A DNA stretch of 64,000 nt from Gibbula magus. Taxonomy: Eukaryota > Mollusca > Gastropoda > Trochida > Trochidae. The position numbers and the translations under genes were made by a program. Positions 34,505 through 46,800 of this stretch are shown here, piece by piece (the stretch's first letter is position 1; every line of letters begins with the position of its first letter). The notes beneath the pieces are model-generated. The model made no database searches and was not told the DNA's origin. It worked only from the letters and a program-made list of their open reading frames with translations. The stretch is taken from the NCBI GenBank assembly GCA_936450465.1, contig OW388305.1, positions 40,376,687 through 40,440,686 of the forward strand, given 5' to 3'.

Positions 34505-35705
34505 TCACACACACGAACATCCATACTCTTAAAAAATTTCACACACGTACATCTATACTCTTTATTATTACAACACTCACGGCGGATACCCATACTCCTT
34601 ATTATTACACACAAGATCATCCATACTCTTTAAAATTACACACACGAACATCCATACTCTTTAAAATTACACACACGGACATCTATACTCTTTATTACAA
34701 CATTCAATGATACTCATACTCCTTATTATTACACACAGTATCACCCATACTCTTTTTTTTATTACACACACACATATAGTCATACTCTTTATTATTACAC
34801 ACATGGACACCAATTTTCTATACTTTTTTACACATGGACATCCATACTCATACTACAGATAAACACACGAACATTCATACTCTTCACAAATAATTACACG
34901 GACATTCATAATCTTCACAAATAAACACGCGGACATCCATACTCTTCACAAATAATCACACGGACATCCATACTCTTCACAAATAATCACACGGATATCC
35001 ATACTCTTCACAAAAAAACACACGAACATTCATACTCTTCACAAATAATCACACGGACATCCATACTCTTCACAAATAATCACACGGACATCCATACTCT
35101 TCACAAATAAACACACGGACATCCATAATCTTCACAAATAAACACACAGGCATTCATACTCATATTCACAGATAAACACACAAACATTCATACTCTTCAC
35201 AAATAATCACACGGACATCCATAATCTTCACAAATAAACACACGGACATTCATACTCATATTCACAGATATACACACGAACATTCATACTCTTCACAAAT
35301 AATCACACGGACATCCATACTCTTCACCAATAATCACACGGACATCCATACTCTTCACAAATAAACACACGGACATCCATAATCTTCACAAATAAGCACA
35401 CGAACATTCATACTCTTCACCAATAAACACACGGACATCCATAATCTTCACAAATAAGCACACGAACATTCATACTCTTCACAAATAAGCACACGAACAT
35501 CCAAACTTTTCACATATAAACACACATACATCCATAATCATCACGAAACAACGACATCCATGATATTTTCAATAACACGCACAAAAATTCATGCTTTTTA
35601 CTATTACACAAAACGGACAACCACAGTTTCAGCAAATACACACGCGGATATCCACACTCTTTACTATTACACACACGAACATCATACCATTCACAAATAC
35701 ACATT
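34505..35705. repeat. 31-bp minisatellite, ~35 units
   Basis: Unit CACACGGACATCCATACTCT plus TCACAAATAAT, 31 bp in the best-preserved part (34920-35480), with alternate subtypes ending AATAAACA or AATAATCA. The left third is older, with TTTATTATTACACACA-type units. Repeats are directly adjacent with no unique spacers. Confidence 0.95.
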
Positions 35706-35769
35706 CATACGTCTTTACTCTTAATTATTAACGTAATGATACGTATACGTATCAACCCAGTCAACCCAC

Positions 35770-36232
35770 GAGTGATAAACATGACTGAAATAGTGATACA
35801 CCATGTCTTCAGAAACCAACTGAACTAAAATTTACATTTCAAAACATTATCTATATAAATTTCTGAGAATCACACGTTTAAAAAATCGTCGTTTGTAATC
35901 TCTTTAACTAGACGAGATTGGTCAGAAACAGTCAGAAACGGCTGTTTGGCTTGTTGTATCACGTCCTACAGTAAAGACGCGTCAACAAAATTAAGTCCAA
36001 GAAGGTAATTTATGTCGACTTCATCATTGATTAATTAAACTTCTACATTTTAACACCCCAAGTGTTACTAACATAAAATTAAAAGCATCATACGCTGATG
36101 CATAAAATTGTGAAAACTTCTTTATTAACCATATGTGTATTGAATAATCGAAAATCGACATTCTCCGGCAGGAGTATTTCGTTTGTTACACTGTTGAATA
36201 TGGGGGTGACGTTTCTTTTGCGGTTGAGTGTA
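35770..36232. mobile_element. TIR-type element, right end intact
   Basis: Ends GGGGGTGACGTTTCTTTTGCGGTTGAGTGTA. Interior matches 22690-22930 and both halves of 22986-24144. The left terminus is not recognisable. Confidence 0.65.
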
Positions 36233-36737
36233 CTCTCGTACACAGAATTTCAATATTAACTCCGGTTATTCGCCAAATCTTCAGGTTAACGTTCTGGAGA
36301 GAAATAATCAAATCGACTCAGTTTTTTTTATCAAGTCAAGGCGGAAAAGGCGCTTGAGGCAATGGAATTGTACTGAGAGATTTAAATCGACAATCGTGAA
36401 ATGATGGCGTGAATCAGATGTCACAGTAATTATCACTCCGAACTAAAAAACTGGAAGACGTGTGTTGAAGCTTGGGATTTTCATTGCAACGCAATTCGAA
36501 CTATACACCAAGCTAGTTTAGTGACATTGCAACATATCCTCTTCTTATCGGACTTTCAATCGACTGTTTTTTTTTGGATAAAACTGACAAAGGTTTACAT
36601 TCAAATTCAATTAACAAAAGTTAAAAAGAACTAATGGGGCTGTTCGTAACACATATCTGACATTGATAACTGATGGAATATTTATCTTGCCTAAAATCTA
36701 TATGATTCGTTAATGTAAGGATACATGTATGTTCTAA

Positions 36738-37615
36738 TATGTGCTTTGTTAAGTGCTCTCAAGAAAAGGAAAATAAGTGTTACCAACGGCTGAATTATAC
36801 TCCTCAAATCATAACAAATAGCTCTAGAATGAATGTACATGTCCGACGAGTCCATTTCTATTCGAGTGGTCATTTTCAGATTCACATTAAACTGGCAGCT
36901 CGAAAAGTAGTTCAAGTGATCTGATTAATGTAGCGGTACCTAAACACTCAGTTGAATTTTAAATGTGCATATTGCTGTCTGACCTCTCAAAATGGCACGA
37001 TACTTACAAATCTACCTCTCACTCTAAAGAGTTCCACAAATGTGTCACGTCACACTAGTTTCTACCAATACAGATAATCGTTTTCTGGTAATATGGCTTA
37101 TCGGGGCGTGTAATGAGATGTAATGATATCTGAAGCTATAACCGTTATATATTTTTATAATCTCAATAAAGCCAATTGGCCTCCGTCGTTTCATCATGTG
37201 TGTTTATTTGCATCTTCTACAAAGCCGACAGGCCATTGTTTATCCACCACTCAAGTACTTACCCCCCTCATGTTTGTATTGGAACTCCTCATTGTATACC
37301 ATTATCATGCTTTACCCCTCTCATGTGTGTATTAAAAATCCCCATTGTATACCATTCATAGCTTTTTAATCTCCCTGATTGAATGTCCTCACCATTGTTT
37401 TCTTTGCTATATAAATGTATCATATTTTGTTATTTCCTTACATTCCACCTGTTGAAGGAGTGAGTAATGTACTCCGAAAAGTCGTGTATTTTCACATTAA
37501 AGAAGTTGTTATCCAGAAAATATTCCTGTTCTTATTACATATTGCATAAATTTGTAATAATAAATGGCAAATTAGAGAGAAAAAACTATGCATACAATTT
37601 CATCGGTGCCTTTAA
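36738..37615 (-). mobile_element. MITE family II, copy 3, with an insertion
   Basis: AAGTGTTACCAACGGCTGAA, ATTCACATTAAACTGGCAGC, ATCGTTTTCTGGTAATATGG and GGGGCGTGTAATGAGATGT, then about 420 bp of unrelated DNA (approximately 37118-37535), then AATGGCAAATTAGAGAGAAA and the right end CGGTGCCTTTAA. The uninterrupted order is seen at 27100-27238. Confidence 0.7.
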
Positions 37616-37651
37616 GCGACGTTTTTGAGAAACGTAAGTATGCACCTATTA

Positions 37652-38244
37652 GCCCTGTTTATGAGTAAGTCATTGCATATATGCAAATTTGCTCACATGA
37701 CCAAATCTCGCCGTATAAACGCATTTGCACGTGTGCAAATTTTACTACCGTAAGCAGATTTTGCACTACACTAAGCAAAGTTGCACCTAGGTGCAAATGT
37801 AAAAGGAGTAAATATGGTATTTTCACTTTTCTGGTAAAAAATCGTTGTATACAGACACAGTGACTTCGCAAAATATATATTAAAGAACTTTAGAAACTCT
37901 TAATATTGTTTTTCAAATTCTCCATGTATAGGATAATCTCCTTTTCCCACGCGATGACCTTCGAAATCCACCTGACTATCCGATTTTTATTATAATTTGA
38001 ACGATTTAGTCAAACCAATGTTGACAGATATACATTAATGTCATTTACTTAGTTTACATCTAATAAATATTATTTGGCACGTTTTAGAAATTGTGTATTC
38101 ATATGTCAAAAGAGCTGGAAGCCCATTTGCTTAGACATAAATTAAACACGTATGAACGCATAGTAAATGTACTTTTACTCACGTGTGTATATTAATATTA
38201 TAAGTAATATTGCATGTGTGCAAAGTTCGCTGTATAAACGGGGC
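37652..38244. mobile_element. 593-bp MITE with GCCCTGTTTAT ends, Harbinger-like
   Basis: Left GCCCTGTTTATGAGTAAG, right CGCTGTATAAACGGGGC, inverted over about 11 bp. ATTA flanks both ends (37648-37651 and 38245-38248); TTA targets and GGGC..TTTA-type ends are characteristic of PIF/Harbinger elements, so the assignment is plausible but not proved. Interior has GTGCAAAT/ATGCAAAT motifs. Confidence 0.6.
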
Positions 38245-38249
38245 ATTAG

Positions 38250-40040
38250 TCTGAGCTCTACTTCATTACGGAACTGTTAAGCGCTTTACCATACCATCCA
38301 ATAATCTCGTTAATTTCAACTCAATCAATTCAATATCATCTAAGGAAACATCAGACACTGGAAATCAAACCTGTTTCGTCTGGAAGAAACCAGCACTTAA
38401 ATCAATTATCCTAACATTTAATAACATTTCATAGAAGACAAAACCTAAACACACGATGAGTATGGGGTGAGCATCCTTTAAGGAATAAACTCATTAAAGG
38501 CAATCTATCAAATGATGCTATGAAGATAAAGGAGCTACCAACGTGAGGTTTATATGAAGCTGCCCAGGATTCATTATTGGTTTTCTGGACGAAACGAAGA
38601 AGGATTTCACAATCTATTGGATTTATTCGATTCTTGCGATAAGGCGTTTATGGACACTTTCATTAGATCCGACAGATCAGAGGGCTTCGGACAAAGGTCA
38701 TCGGTCTTCTGGAAGCTCTTAATGACCTATCCATGACAGGATTAGAATATTAATGATATTACTGATGTCCAGTTGTTATCTCTCATCTCCCAGACTCGTC
38801 TTTTGATTAGGCAAAGAAGATTTGGCACTGGTCAGCTGCCTGTTTGACACTGGCCGGAATGCCTTCGGACATGCTCTGACCACTGCTGACGGCATTGGCC
38901 AAGGGAATTGAGGTCTTGATGTATTCAATTATGGCGAGAATCAAACATTTCAACACCGCCTAGAGATGTGATTTCCAGGCGAATATGGTTAAACACCTAC
39001 TTCCTGGAATGAATTACCATCTCCAGTGGACAGTTAACGTGGAACCGTCAGCGGTATTAAACATTAGATTATAATATTTGGAGCGTATTGAAAGACATGT
39101 GGATTTTAGGGATTTTAATTATTCTTCACAGGAATGAATAACAACTTCCTTATTTATGATTCTCTTTATTCTCGTTATTTAAGCTTGTACGATTATGCCG
39201 ATAAGAAAAACATATACACTAACTTGGTATCTAAATCTGATTAATATGCAAATCAGGTCAGATATACGAACTACTTTTTCAATCCATATCCGTACACCTC
39301 ATGTGAGTCCTAGGTTTACCCAACATTGATAACGTAATGTGTGGCGAGTTTTTTTTTACGTGGAATTCGTAAACAAGATATGAAAAGGCAACATGTTTTA
39401 AACAATGTCATGGTTATCATAGCACTAGGATTTATTGTAAAACCATAAATTATTTCAAAACACTTACAAAATAACGAGTTACTTAAACCCTATTAGTAAT
39501 AAGCTTAAATGTACGTTCATAAAATGAATCCCTTTGATAGAATTTAGATTTATGTTTGATTGTTTAATCAGTGAGTGGGTCTTTGTGTGATGACCAACAA
39601 ATACTCGCCGTTTAGTCTGGGGGATACCAATAATCACCATTACTACTCGCCCGTGAACGATACTGTATTGTAATATTCATACAATATCAAACTGAGAATA
39701 CTGTGCAGTTGTGACGTCATAATGGTCATCACAAGGGTATACAATGAACATGAGTCTGAGTCATGAGTAGTTTCAGCACAATGTCGGCTTAATCCGATTC
39801 ATTATAACAAGTGACGAACATTATACTAAATATCCAACTATTTATTACCATTTTCACGCATGAATGATTTGGTATAAAACTTACCTTCACTTGTTTAATA
39901 CCAAATCATTAACTGGTTTAATACAAATAGCACTAAACGGTCGTTTCTTATCCTCTGTTTCTGACGGGGCAGAAACCACATATTTTTATCGATGATGTAG
40001 TTAAGTAGGCAAGGGAGTCATACGATTATTATACTAATAT
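38250..40040. other. Non-coding; short foldback at 39864-39913
   Basis: AATGATTTGGTATAAAAC is mirrored by GTTTAATACCAAATCATT across a short loop. The slightly GC-richer part at 38540-38960 holds a 60-codon frame with no recognised domain. Nothing else named. Confidence 0.45.
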
Positions 40041-40342
40041 TATTACTAATTATACTATTATATACTATTAAGTACCTAATTAACCAATAATTCCGGGCAG
40101 TTCACAACCATATACATGTAAAGCCGACATAGTGGTCTCGACCTTTGTTTTCTGTTGATGAAACAACTATAACGAAACGTTGCCCTTGTAAAGTAAAGAA
40201 ATTCATCATCCAAAATATAACCTTGTAATACAAATCCTTCCACGTAAATCATTAATAGAATAAATGAAATCACAACATGCGAGATAAAACCAGGATCCAG
40301 GAATTTTGAAAGGGTGGGGTGTGTGGGATCCACCAATGGAAA

Positions 40343-40371
40343 GGGGGGGGGGGGGGGGGGGGGGGGGGGGG
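40343..40371. repeat. Homopolymer of 29 G
   Basis: 29 consecutive G residues, flanked by further G and C runs (GGGTGGGGTGTGTGGGATCC before, CCCCCCATACCCGCCC after). The exact length is suspect in any assembly. Confidence 0.95.
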
Positions 40372-41339
40372 TCACATTTCCCCCCATACCCGCCCATGCA
40401 AAAAAAAATTGAAAAGGGGGGTTACAGATCCGCCGCTGAAACGGATACAAAATAAGATACAGTTAAATCCAAATACAAGGAAAGCCAATTAACTACAGTT
40501 TTATGGGACCACGGGGTCGGCGCAAGAAGCCCAAAACGTTCTCGGAGCATCTGAATGCCCCTGCACGTATCCTTGTCTATTGCGATTGCAACTCCTCTCA
40601 GTTTGGGTGTTCTCGTTCATTCTCCTTGTATGGGCCCCATAGTCCGCTACTCATCTGGAGGATGCGACCGTGGGTGAAATTGACAAACACAGATGAATGC
40701 CAATCATTCTGGAGAGATTGACAGGCAGGCGAGCTTTAAGCAAATTGATTGGTTCGAGGTCTGCTGGGTTTACTCCGAGCTCCACTTAGGGTAGAGAGGA
40801 GTCGCTACTCATTGAAAAAACTCTGAAAGTAGCGTTAAGAGTTCTGACGACTGGAAATGGCTTTGGAATGAAAAACTCACACTCTCAGGTGGAGCTAACG
40901 TCTTTTAAGGAAATTGAGGAAACTGATTTTTTTCAAATGTTCAAATTCAATTTAGAATATTATCACTTTACATGTGGAAGTCGTAATCGATTAAATGAGT
41001 AGATCAGTCAAATTGAATAAAGGATTTCTGTCAATCTTCTCGCTGCAAATGTTAGATTTTAGATTGAAGAGTAGCTATGGCATAAAGCTATCGTCACCTA
41101 CAGAATAATGGTCTAACTATGGCCGATAGCAACATACCTAGGGATCAATCATAGCGTGCTGTAGAATAGATTTACAAATTTAAATCTTGCGAAGTTCAAT
41201 TCAGCGACAAAAAGTGAAAAGAGTAAATAAAATCTCGAGAAACGAACATTAAAAAGGGAGCAAAACCTTCTGCTAATGTCATCCAGAACGTTGTCATTCG
41301 AAATATAAAAGACAAAGAGAAGCACGCATGGGAGAGTGA

Positions 41340-41665
41340 TTTGGAAGGAGCAACAGACAAACAGACAAACTGAAAGACAGACAGGTAAAACAACGGACAG
41401 GCCAAAGAACCGACAGGTAAAATGACGGACAGCTGAACGGAGGACAGGTAATACGACGAATAGATACTTAGCCGGACAGGCAAATACACAGTCAGATGAA
41501 CTGATGGACAGGTAAAATAACGAACAAAAATAACGAACAGGTAAAATGACACACATGTAAAATGAACAGATAGGTAAAAGGACAGTTAAAATGACAGATA
41601 GTTAAAATGACGGTAAGGTAAAATGACGGACAGGTAAAATGACAGGTAAACTTTACGGGCAGATA
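41340..41665. repeat. ACAGGTAAAATGACGG short tandem repeat
   Basis: About fifteen irregular 16-20 bp units of GACAGGTAAAATGACG and relatives with ACAGACAAACAGACA at the left. Minus-strand frames across it are periodic artefacts. Confidence 0.85.
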
Positions 41666-41793
41666 GGAGGGACCAGCATTACATACAAAAATTTTAAAAA
41701 GTTTCCTGATAAAAACTCATATCAATTTAGCACAAACGATCAATTTGGAAATGTGTCCTGAATCTTTATCAATGATTTGAGAGAGTTGGTACA

Positions 41794-42148
41794 TTAAAGG
41801 GGCAGTAGCACGTTTCTTGGTCAAATAAGATGATGAAATGTATTTGAAAAATAATGTCACTAATAGTAGAAAACCTTTCTCTTTTCGGAAAATCAAGTTG
41901 AGTATACATGTACATGATTCGGTAAAGAATTGGGAATAGTTTTTGTCTTGTCGAAACAATAAAATGTGTTCACAATAAAATGGCCGCCATGCAATTTTTG
42001 CTTTATACGCAACACCGTTATTACTTCTACGTATAATAGGTTTATGTAATAAGATGTTACCCTCTAAAGTAAATTCAAATGATATAAACTATCATTATAA
42101 ATGGGAAGTTAAAAAAAAATTGCAAAACACGTGCTACTGCCCCTTTAA
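41794..42148 (+). mobile_element. MITE family I, copy 3
   Basis: TTAAAGGGGCAGTAGCACGT to ACGTGCTACTGCCCCTTTAA, with TTCACAATAAAATGGCCGCC in the middle. 355 bp, non-coding. Confidence 0.92.
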
Positions 42149-42329
42149 GTGTATGGGTACAACCTGTCTGAACTGTAAAAATGCAATCACTTAACTCAAG
42201 GTACAGCGTTTCTGAACAGCGCTGAGAGAAGGTTGTCAATATCTAAATTAAAAGTACGTACATGTACCGCTGTCAGCCGGACGTCAAAGGTGATACTCCT
42301 GTTCCTATGTTTGGGAACCCAAGGTGGAA

Positions 42330-42440
42330 TAATCCCTTTCGAGATGATTCAGCGCCTCCTTTGGGATTCGAACCGAGACCCTTTGGCCCACAGACAGTCT
42401 TCTGCACTGCATTACTTCCAGGATTTAACCGATGGCAGTA
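42330..42440 (-). mobile_element. Possible tRNA-like SINE fragment
   Basis: GGGATTCGAACCGAGACCC on the plus strand is the complement of a B box (GGTTCGAATCC). No A box or tail is clear, and the rest does not match SINE-1. Confidence 0.35.
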
Positions 42441-42599
42441 ATTGAAGGGCACGGGTCATTCCAATAGAAAGTATAACGTAATCCCAGAAAATTGAGGACT
42501 ATTGGTCACGGCTTGAGAGTATTCGCTGTTGGACGGTCCTGAGGATTGTTGATTGAACTGGAAACGGAAGGATGTTATTGTTTGTATATATATATATAT

Positions 42600-42925
42600 A
42601 GAGGATGTCTTTTCTTGACAAACACCATGTTTATCTCATCGAGTGACGTAGAAAAGCGCAGCGTATATTAACTTTACTAAGATGGTATTTGTCAATAAAA
42701 CACAGAAATTATATTTAACTTATTAGTATTTCTGTTTGTTTATGTTGAAGTGGAGTGATTTCAACGGTAATCGTACAGCCTTCGCAAGCTGACAATATGA
42801 CGTCATAACATTGTCCCGAAGACGTCACGCGAAGGGCGATAAATTTTATCGTCACTCAGTAGACTGGTGGTAAAGGTAATCGCCACTGTGGCTTGATAGA
42901 AGGTTTATTTCTCTGATAGAATTGA
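42600..42925. mobile_element. Dispersed repeat family G, copy 1
   Basis: GAGGATGTCTTTTCTTGACA, ATATGACGTCATAACATTGTC, AAGACGTCACGCGAAGGGCG, GATAAATTTTATCG and AAAGGTAATCGCC are shared in order with 62325-62640. Confidence 0.65.
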
Positions 42926-43013
42926 GTATCTCTCTAAATTATATGATAAATATTTATATTGTAGAAGTGTGTAGTTGATTTGATGAAGATAAAACGAGAA
43001 GCGATTTGGCATT

Positions 43014-43832
43014 GAGGTGAGGTGAGGTGTTTTGCTGCATTCAAGAGTATTTCACTTACACTCAACGTTACACCCCCGGCCAAAAGAAACGCCTACTTTA
43101 TGCTCCTTAAAATGAAAGATGCAATACTTTCTTAAATATATATAATGGCGGTCTCCACGTTATGCTGAAGCAATAACTTCTATGAAAGTCCATTGAAATC
43201 GTGGAAAACTGTGATTCGAGTCAATAACATTCATTAAAACCACGCCCAATGAAGACTGCTATTTTCAGTTGACTCACTTGCGCACCTTAACCACGTACAT
43301 CGGTAGCATCATCCCCACTTTAACGCGAATGCGTGCCTGTATTGTTGCTCGTGGTTGTATGAAAATCTTTTTCAAATGTTTTTCTGATCAAGCACTGATC
43401 GAAAACTGAACAATTATTGTTTTCTCATTTCAACAGTCGCCCTTCTTTCGTGACATGAACTTCTGAAATTCAAATATATAATGCCGAAATGTTGCAACTT
43501 CATTATGTTATAATATTGCTAAACTGTTCATAACAGTTTTTACAATATCTAATAAGATATTTAGTAGGCGTTTCTTTTGGCCGGGGATTTATATCACGGC
43601 TGCATGGAAAACGCCCGCAACGCTAATGATTAATGCATTGCTATGAAACCTGCGAGCATCGGCTGGAACTAGGGTGATACTGCGCTGAAATTCAGTGTAA
43701 CATTTCACCCAAACCTTACTGCATGTAGTACAGTTCTCTACTACAGACAAAGTTACCGAGGCCCTGGCGGGATTCAAACCCCAGGTCTCTTGATCCGAAG
43801 CCGAACGTGCTAGCCACTGCGATATCTGACCC
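43014..43832 (-). mobile_element. SINE-1 copy split by a TIR element
   Basis: Tail GAGGTGAGGTGAGGTG and body to CAAGAGTATTTCACTTA at 43014-43058, then the insertion, then ATATCACGGCTGCATGG through TTCAAACCCCAGGTCTCTTG and GCCGAACGTGCTAGCCACTG at 43590-43832. In uninterrupted copies these two parts are joined. The B box has one change. Confidence 0.85.
43059..43590. mobile_element. TIR element (CCCCGGCCAAAAGAAACGCC ends) nested in SINE-1
   Basis: Left CCCCGGCCAAAAGAAACGCC then TACTTTAT; right AGTAGGCGTTTCTTTTGGCCGGGG. The outermost sequence ACACTCAACGTTACAC at the left resembles the outer end of the element at 36217-36232. Non-coding, about 520 bp. Confidence 0.85.
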
Positions 43833-44202
43833 GATGTTTCACTGATTTGAAAGTTCAAGATTGTCAATTACATTGCTATACGATAACAAGACAGTCAGCA
43901 CATTTTGAAGGGCATTTAGAAGTGGAATAGAAAAAAAAATAATCGAGATTTCTGGATAAAAACCTCCTTATTGTGAGTATTGTGTATGTTCATAATAAAG
44001 ATGTTGTGCCAAGAAATCTTGCATTCCTTTTACAATAAAATAATTATCAAATTCAGTGTGTTCCCTAACCGAGTAACTAATAAAGACCACCAAAAAACAG
44101 AGATGTCAGCGCTTTTTATACGAACAATGAGTCTTATCGCAATAACCTGGATGGCAAGGGATTGGGTTTTGATTTAATTTCCAATGCCAAGTAATATGAG
44201 GT

Positions 44203-44847
44203 TTAAAGGCGATGTAGCACGTTTTTTAAAAATATTTTGTTTTCTCAAAATTTATACAATATATCGTTTTGTTAGGAGGTGAATCATCTCATTATACGAT
44301 CTGATAAGCTGTATCCAAATTCCGCATTGAAAGAAAATGTTGCGACGTATTAAGCGACAGTGGTGTGGAACTCTTCAGTGTGAGAGGTAGATTTGTCGGT
44401 CTCATGCGAATGAGAGCTCAGACAGCAAGATAATTAACCATTCTATCATGGTACCATATTCACAACTCTACTTTGAGTGTTTAGGTATCGTTACTGCGGT
44501 CACATCACTTGAACTACCTTCGAGCGGCCATTTTAATGTGAACACATTAACATGGTCGGTGGAAGGGAAATGGATTCGCATGGCCTAACCAAACAATGTA
44601 AATTCGTTTTAGAACTCTTTGTTTTATTTATTCAGGAGTATTATTTAGCCATTGGTAACACTTATTTACCTTTTTACTTTTGCCAAAGTGTTTGTATGCT
44701 TTTCGCTGTAAACTAATTCGTGCATGTAATGTGCATGTACATGTACCAAAAAAGAAATCAATAAAAAAACAAAAAAAACAAAACTTATTTACCTTTTCGT
44801 GAGATCACTTTATTTCAGTAAGAAAAAACGTGCTCCAGTGCCTTTAA
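44203..44847 (+). mobile_element. MITE family II, reference copy
   Basis: TTAAAGGCGATGTAGCACGT to ACGTGCTCCAGTGCCTTTAA. Middle has CCATTTTAATGTGAACACAT, and towards the right end AGTATTATTTAGCCATTGGT and GATCACTTTATTTCAGTAAG. The ends share the GTAGCACGTTTT core with family I, but the body is longer and different. Confidence 0.88.
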
Positions 44848-45424
44848 AGAGTGCGATTTTCTTTCATTTCAGCTAAGACAGTTAAACATTCAGAACTGAC
44901 AGTTATGTTATGAATGTTATGACATTAAACTGTAGTGTCTAAAGTATCTAGTTAACCCTACGACCTCCTAGGATGATTGTAGTTAGTCATCTGTTAAATG
45001 TAGTTGAAGCTGGGCACTGTCATGATGGCAGTCTGTTCGGCTATAAACTAAGGCTAACGTACAAACAGAGTGAATAAAGGTCAGAAGAAAAACATGCCAT
45101 TTAGACAGATAGACAGATAATTTATTAAGTCTCACCTCACAATATAAAAAATAAATATACAGCTGCAATTAAGAAAAGTGAGCCCCCTTGCAGGGTAACG
45201 AGAGACTATTTGTTAGAATAAATACACAATATTAGCTAAAAGAAAAACTATTAGTCACATGTAAATAATGTAGAGTCTCATTACAATAACATAGTACAAA
45301 TAAAGTTACAAATAAAACAATATACATAGAAACATAGAAAACGTAAAATATACATAAATATACATGTATATGCTAAAAAACATTACTGATTGCAGTATTA
45401 AACTTGTCTCCACTACTGCAATAT

Positions 45425-45772
45425 CATCTTCACAACGTCACAGGCGTAATGAAAAGATTTCCATATCTTCTCCTTCAGCCCTTGACCTCAAACCTCGCAT
45501 TTCCAGTGCTAAGATTTTAAGGTACTGCAGACTATACGGCTAAGCCAATCAGAAGACATCTTGTATTGCCTCTGTGTCTGTGTCGATCGTCGCTATTTTG
45601 AATTGGTACCGAATGTAAACGGCGATTTCATTGGATTTAGTTAGCAGATGGTAAGGGACGTTACTCGTGAGCACAATAGGTGTCGCTGATTCGTTTCACC
45701 ACTTTGCCAAGTTGAAGGCAAAGTAAAAAATGGAGAGATCTCGATACATGTTCACCTTGCCGTGGAATGATG
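45425..45772. mobile_element. Family E element, longest contiguous copy
   Basis: Begins CATCTTCACAACGTCACAGG, has CTTGACCTCAAACCTCGCAT, CGAATGTAAACGGCGATTTC, TCGTGAGCACAATAGGTGTC, and ends TTCACCTTGCCGTGGAATGATG. Copies with the same ends at 24928 and 49015. Non-coding, 348 bp. Confidence 0.78.
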
Positions 45773-46210
45773 CTGCAGTATAAGCTTGTAGGTTTTGGCA
45801 GAATAAAAAGCTATATCCGGATTGGCTCAGATGAAAGAAACTTTCTGTACTCGTAAATCTGTAAAACCATTAATTACACAAAAATAATCTAAACATATAA
45901 TCTAATAGATTAAGACGTATATCATGCCATTTAGATAGTGATTTACATAGATAGATTAATTTACACTACTTTCAATTGGTACACGTACTTGTATCTTTTC
46001 CGGTCGATTCCGTGGGATTCGAACAAACACCTCAGAGTCATGCAACTATTGCCAGCACTGACCATATCAATGTCATATCAGGTTAAAATCGTATTAAATA
46101 AAATTAATATTTTGTTATTAAATTTTATTGAAATAGCCGTCTCTCGGATCTCCGTTTCCGGACGAAAGTATTTCAAATCGTCTGTGATATTCTATGCAAA
46201 TGATAATTAG

Positions 46211-46499
46211 GGCGGGATAGCGCAGTGGTTAGCGCGTTCGGCTTCGGATCAAGTAGTCCGGGATCGAATCCCACCAGGGGCTCGACAACTTTGTCTGCAG
46301 TAGAGAACTGTCCATAATGCAGTAACGTTTTGGTGCAATTCTACACTTCATTTTAACGCAGTATGCATGGTTCGCTTGGTCAAGCCGATGCTCGCAGGTT
46401 TCACTGCAATGAATAGCCACAATAGTGTTGCGAGCTTTCCCACTGCTCTAATACTAACAGCTGTGATATAAGCATTAAAACCCCAAATCATCTCACCTT
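46211..46499 (+). mobile_element. tRNA-headed SINE-1, full-length copy
   Basis: A box within TAGCGCAGTGGTTAGCGCG (46218-46236), B box GGGATCGAATCCC (46260-46272), body with TTTGTCTGCAGTAGAGAACTG and GCTCGCAGGTTTCACTGC, tail AAACCCCAAATCATCTCACC. The head folds only partly as tRNA and is followed by SINE body, so it is not a tRNA gene. Confidence 0.9.
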
Positions 46500-46800
46500 A
46501 AATGATTCGCTTAACTGCACACGCCGACAAGACATTACGTAGCAGCTAGGAGTGGCAAGTAACGACTTACCTTAATTGATTTGCACAAGGCGGTCATCTA
46601 AGGAAATAAGCCTTCAGCCAGCTTAAACTCTATCGTCTATCTATGTTTTCTGTATTTGTTGGAAATGTGAACTGATAGATATTATGTATTAAATCATCAA
46701 CAAATACTTTATCGTTTTTTTTGTTAGATACATGCCGGATTCAGATAACCGTATGACTCGCTATCCGATCGATGTTCAACTGTAACCAAATCGTGCGTAC

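Noticed and set aside
34505..35705. CRISPR-like array of 31-bp repeats
   Set aside because: Units are directly adjacent with no unique spacers, in eukaryotic DNA; a minisatellite.
38554..38736. 60-codon frame
   Set aside because: No domain and no neighbouring exon; not distinguishable from chance.
40503..40721. 72-codon frame in a GC-richer patch
   Set aside because: Begins like a basic protein but shows no known motif and stands alone; chance is sufficient explanation.
43589..43867. 92-codon minus-strand frame
   Set aside because: Lies inside the SINE-1 body and head; repeat-derived.
46211..46285. tRNA gene
   Set aside because: A and B boxes are good but the acceptor stem does not close and the sequence runs into a repeated body found at seven other places; it is a SINE head. 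The same holds for 63271-63345.
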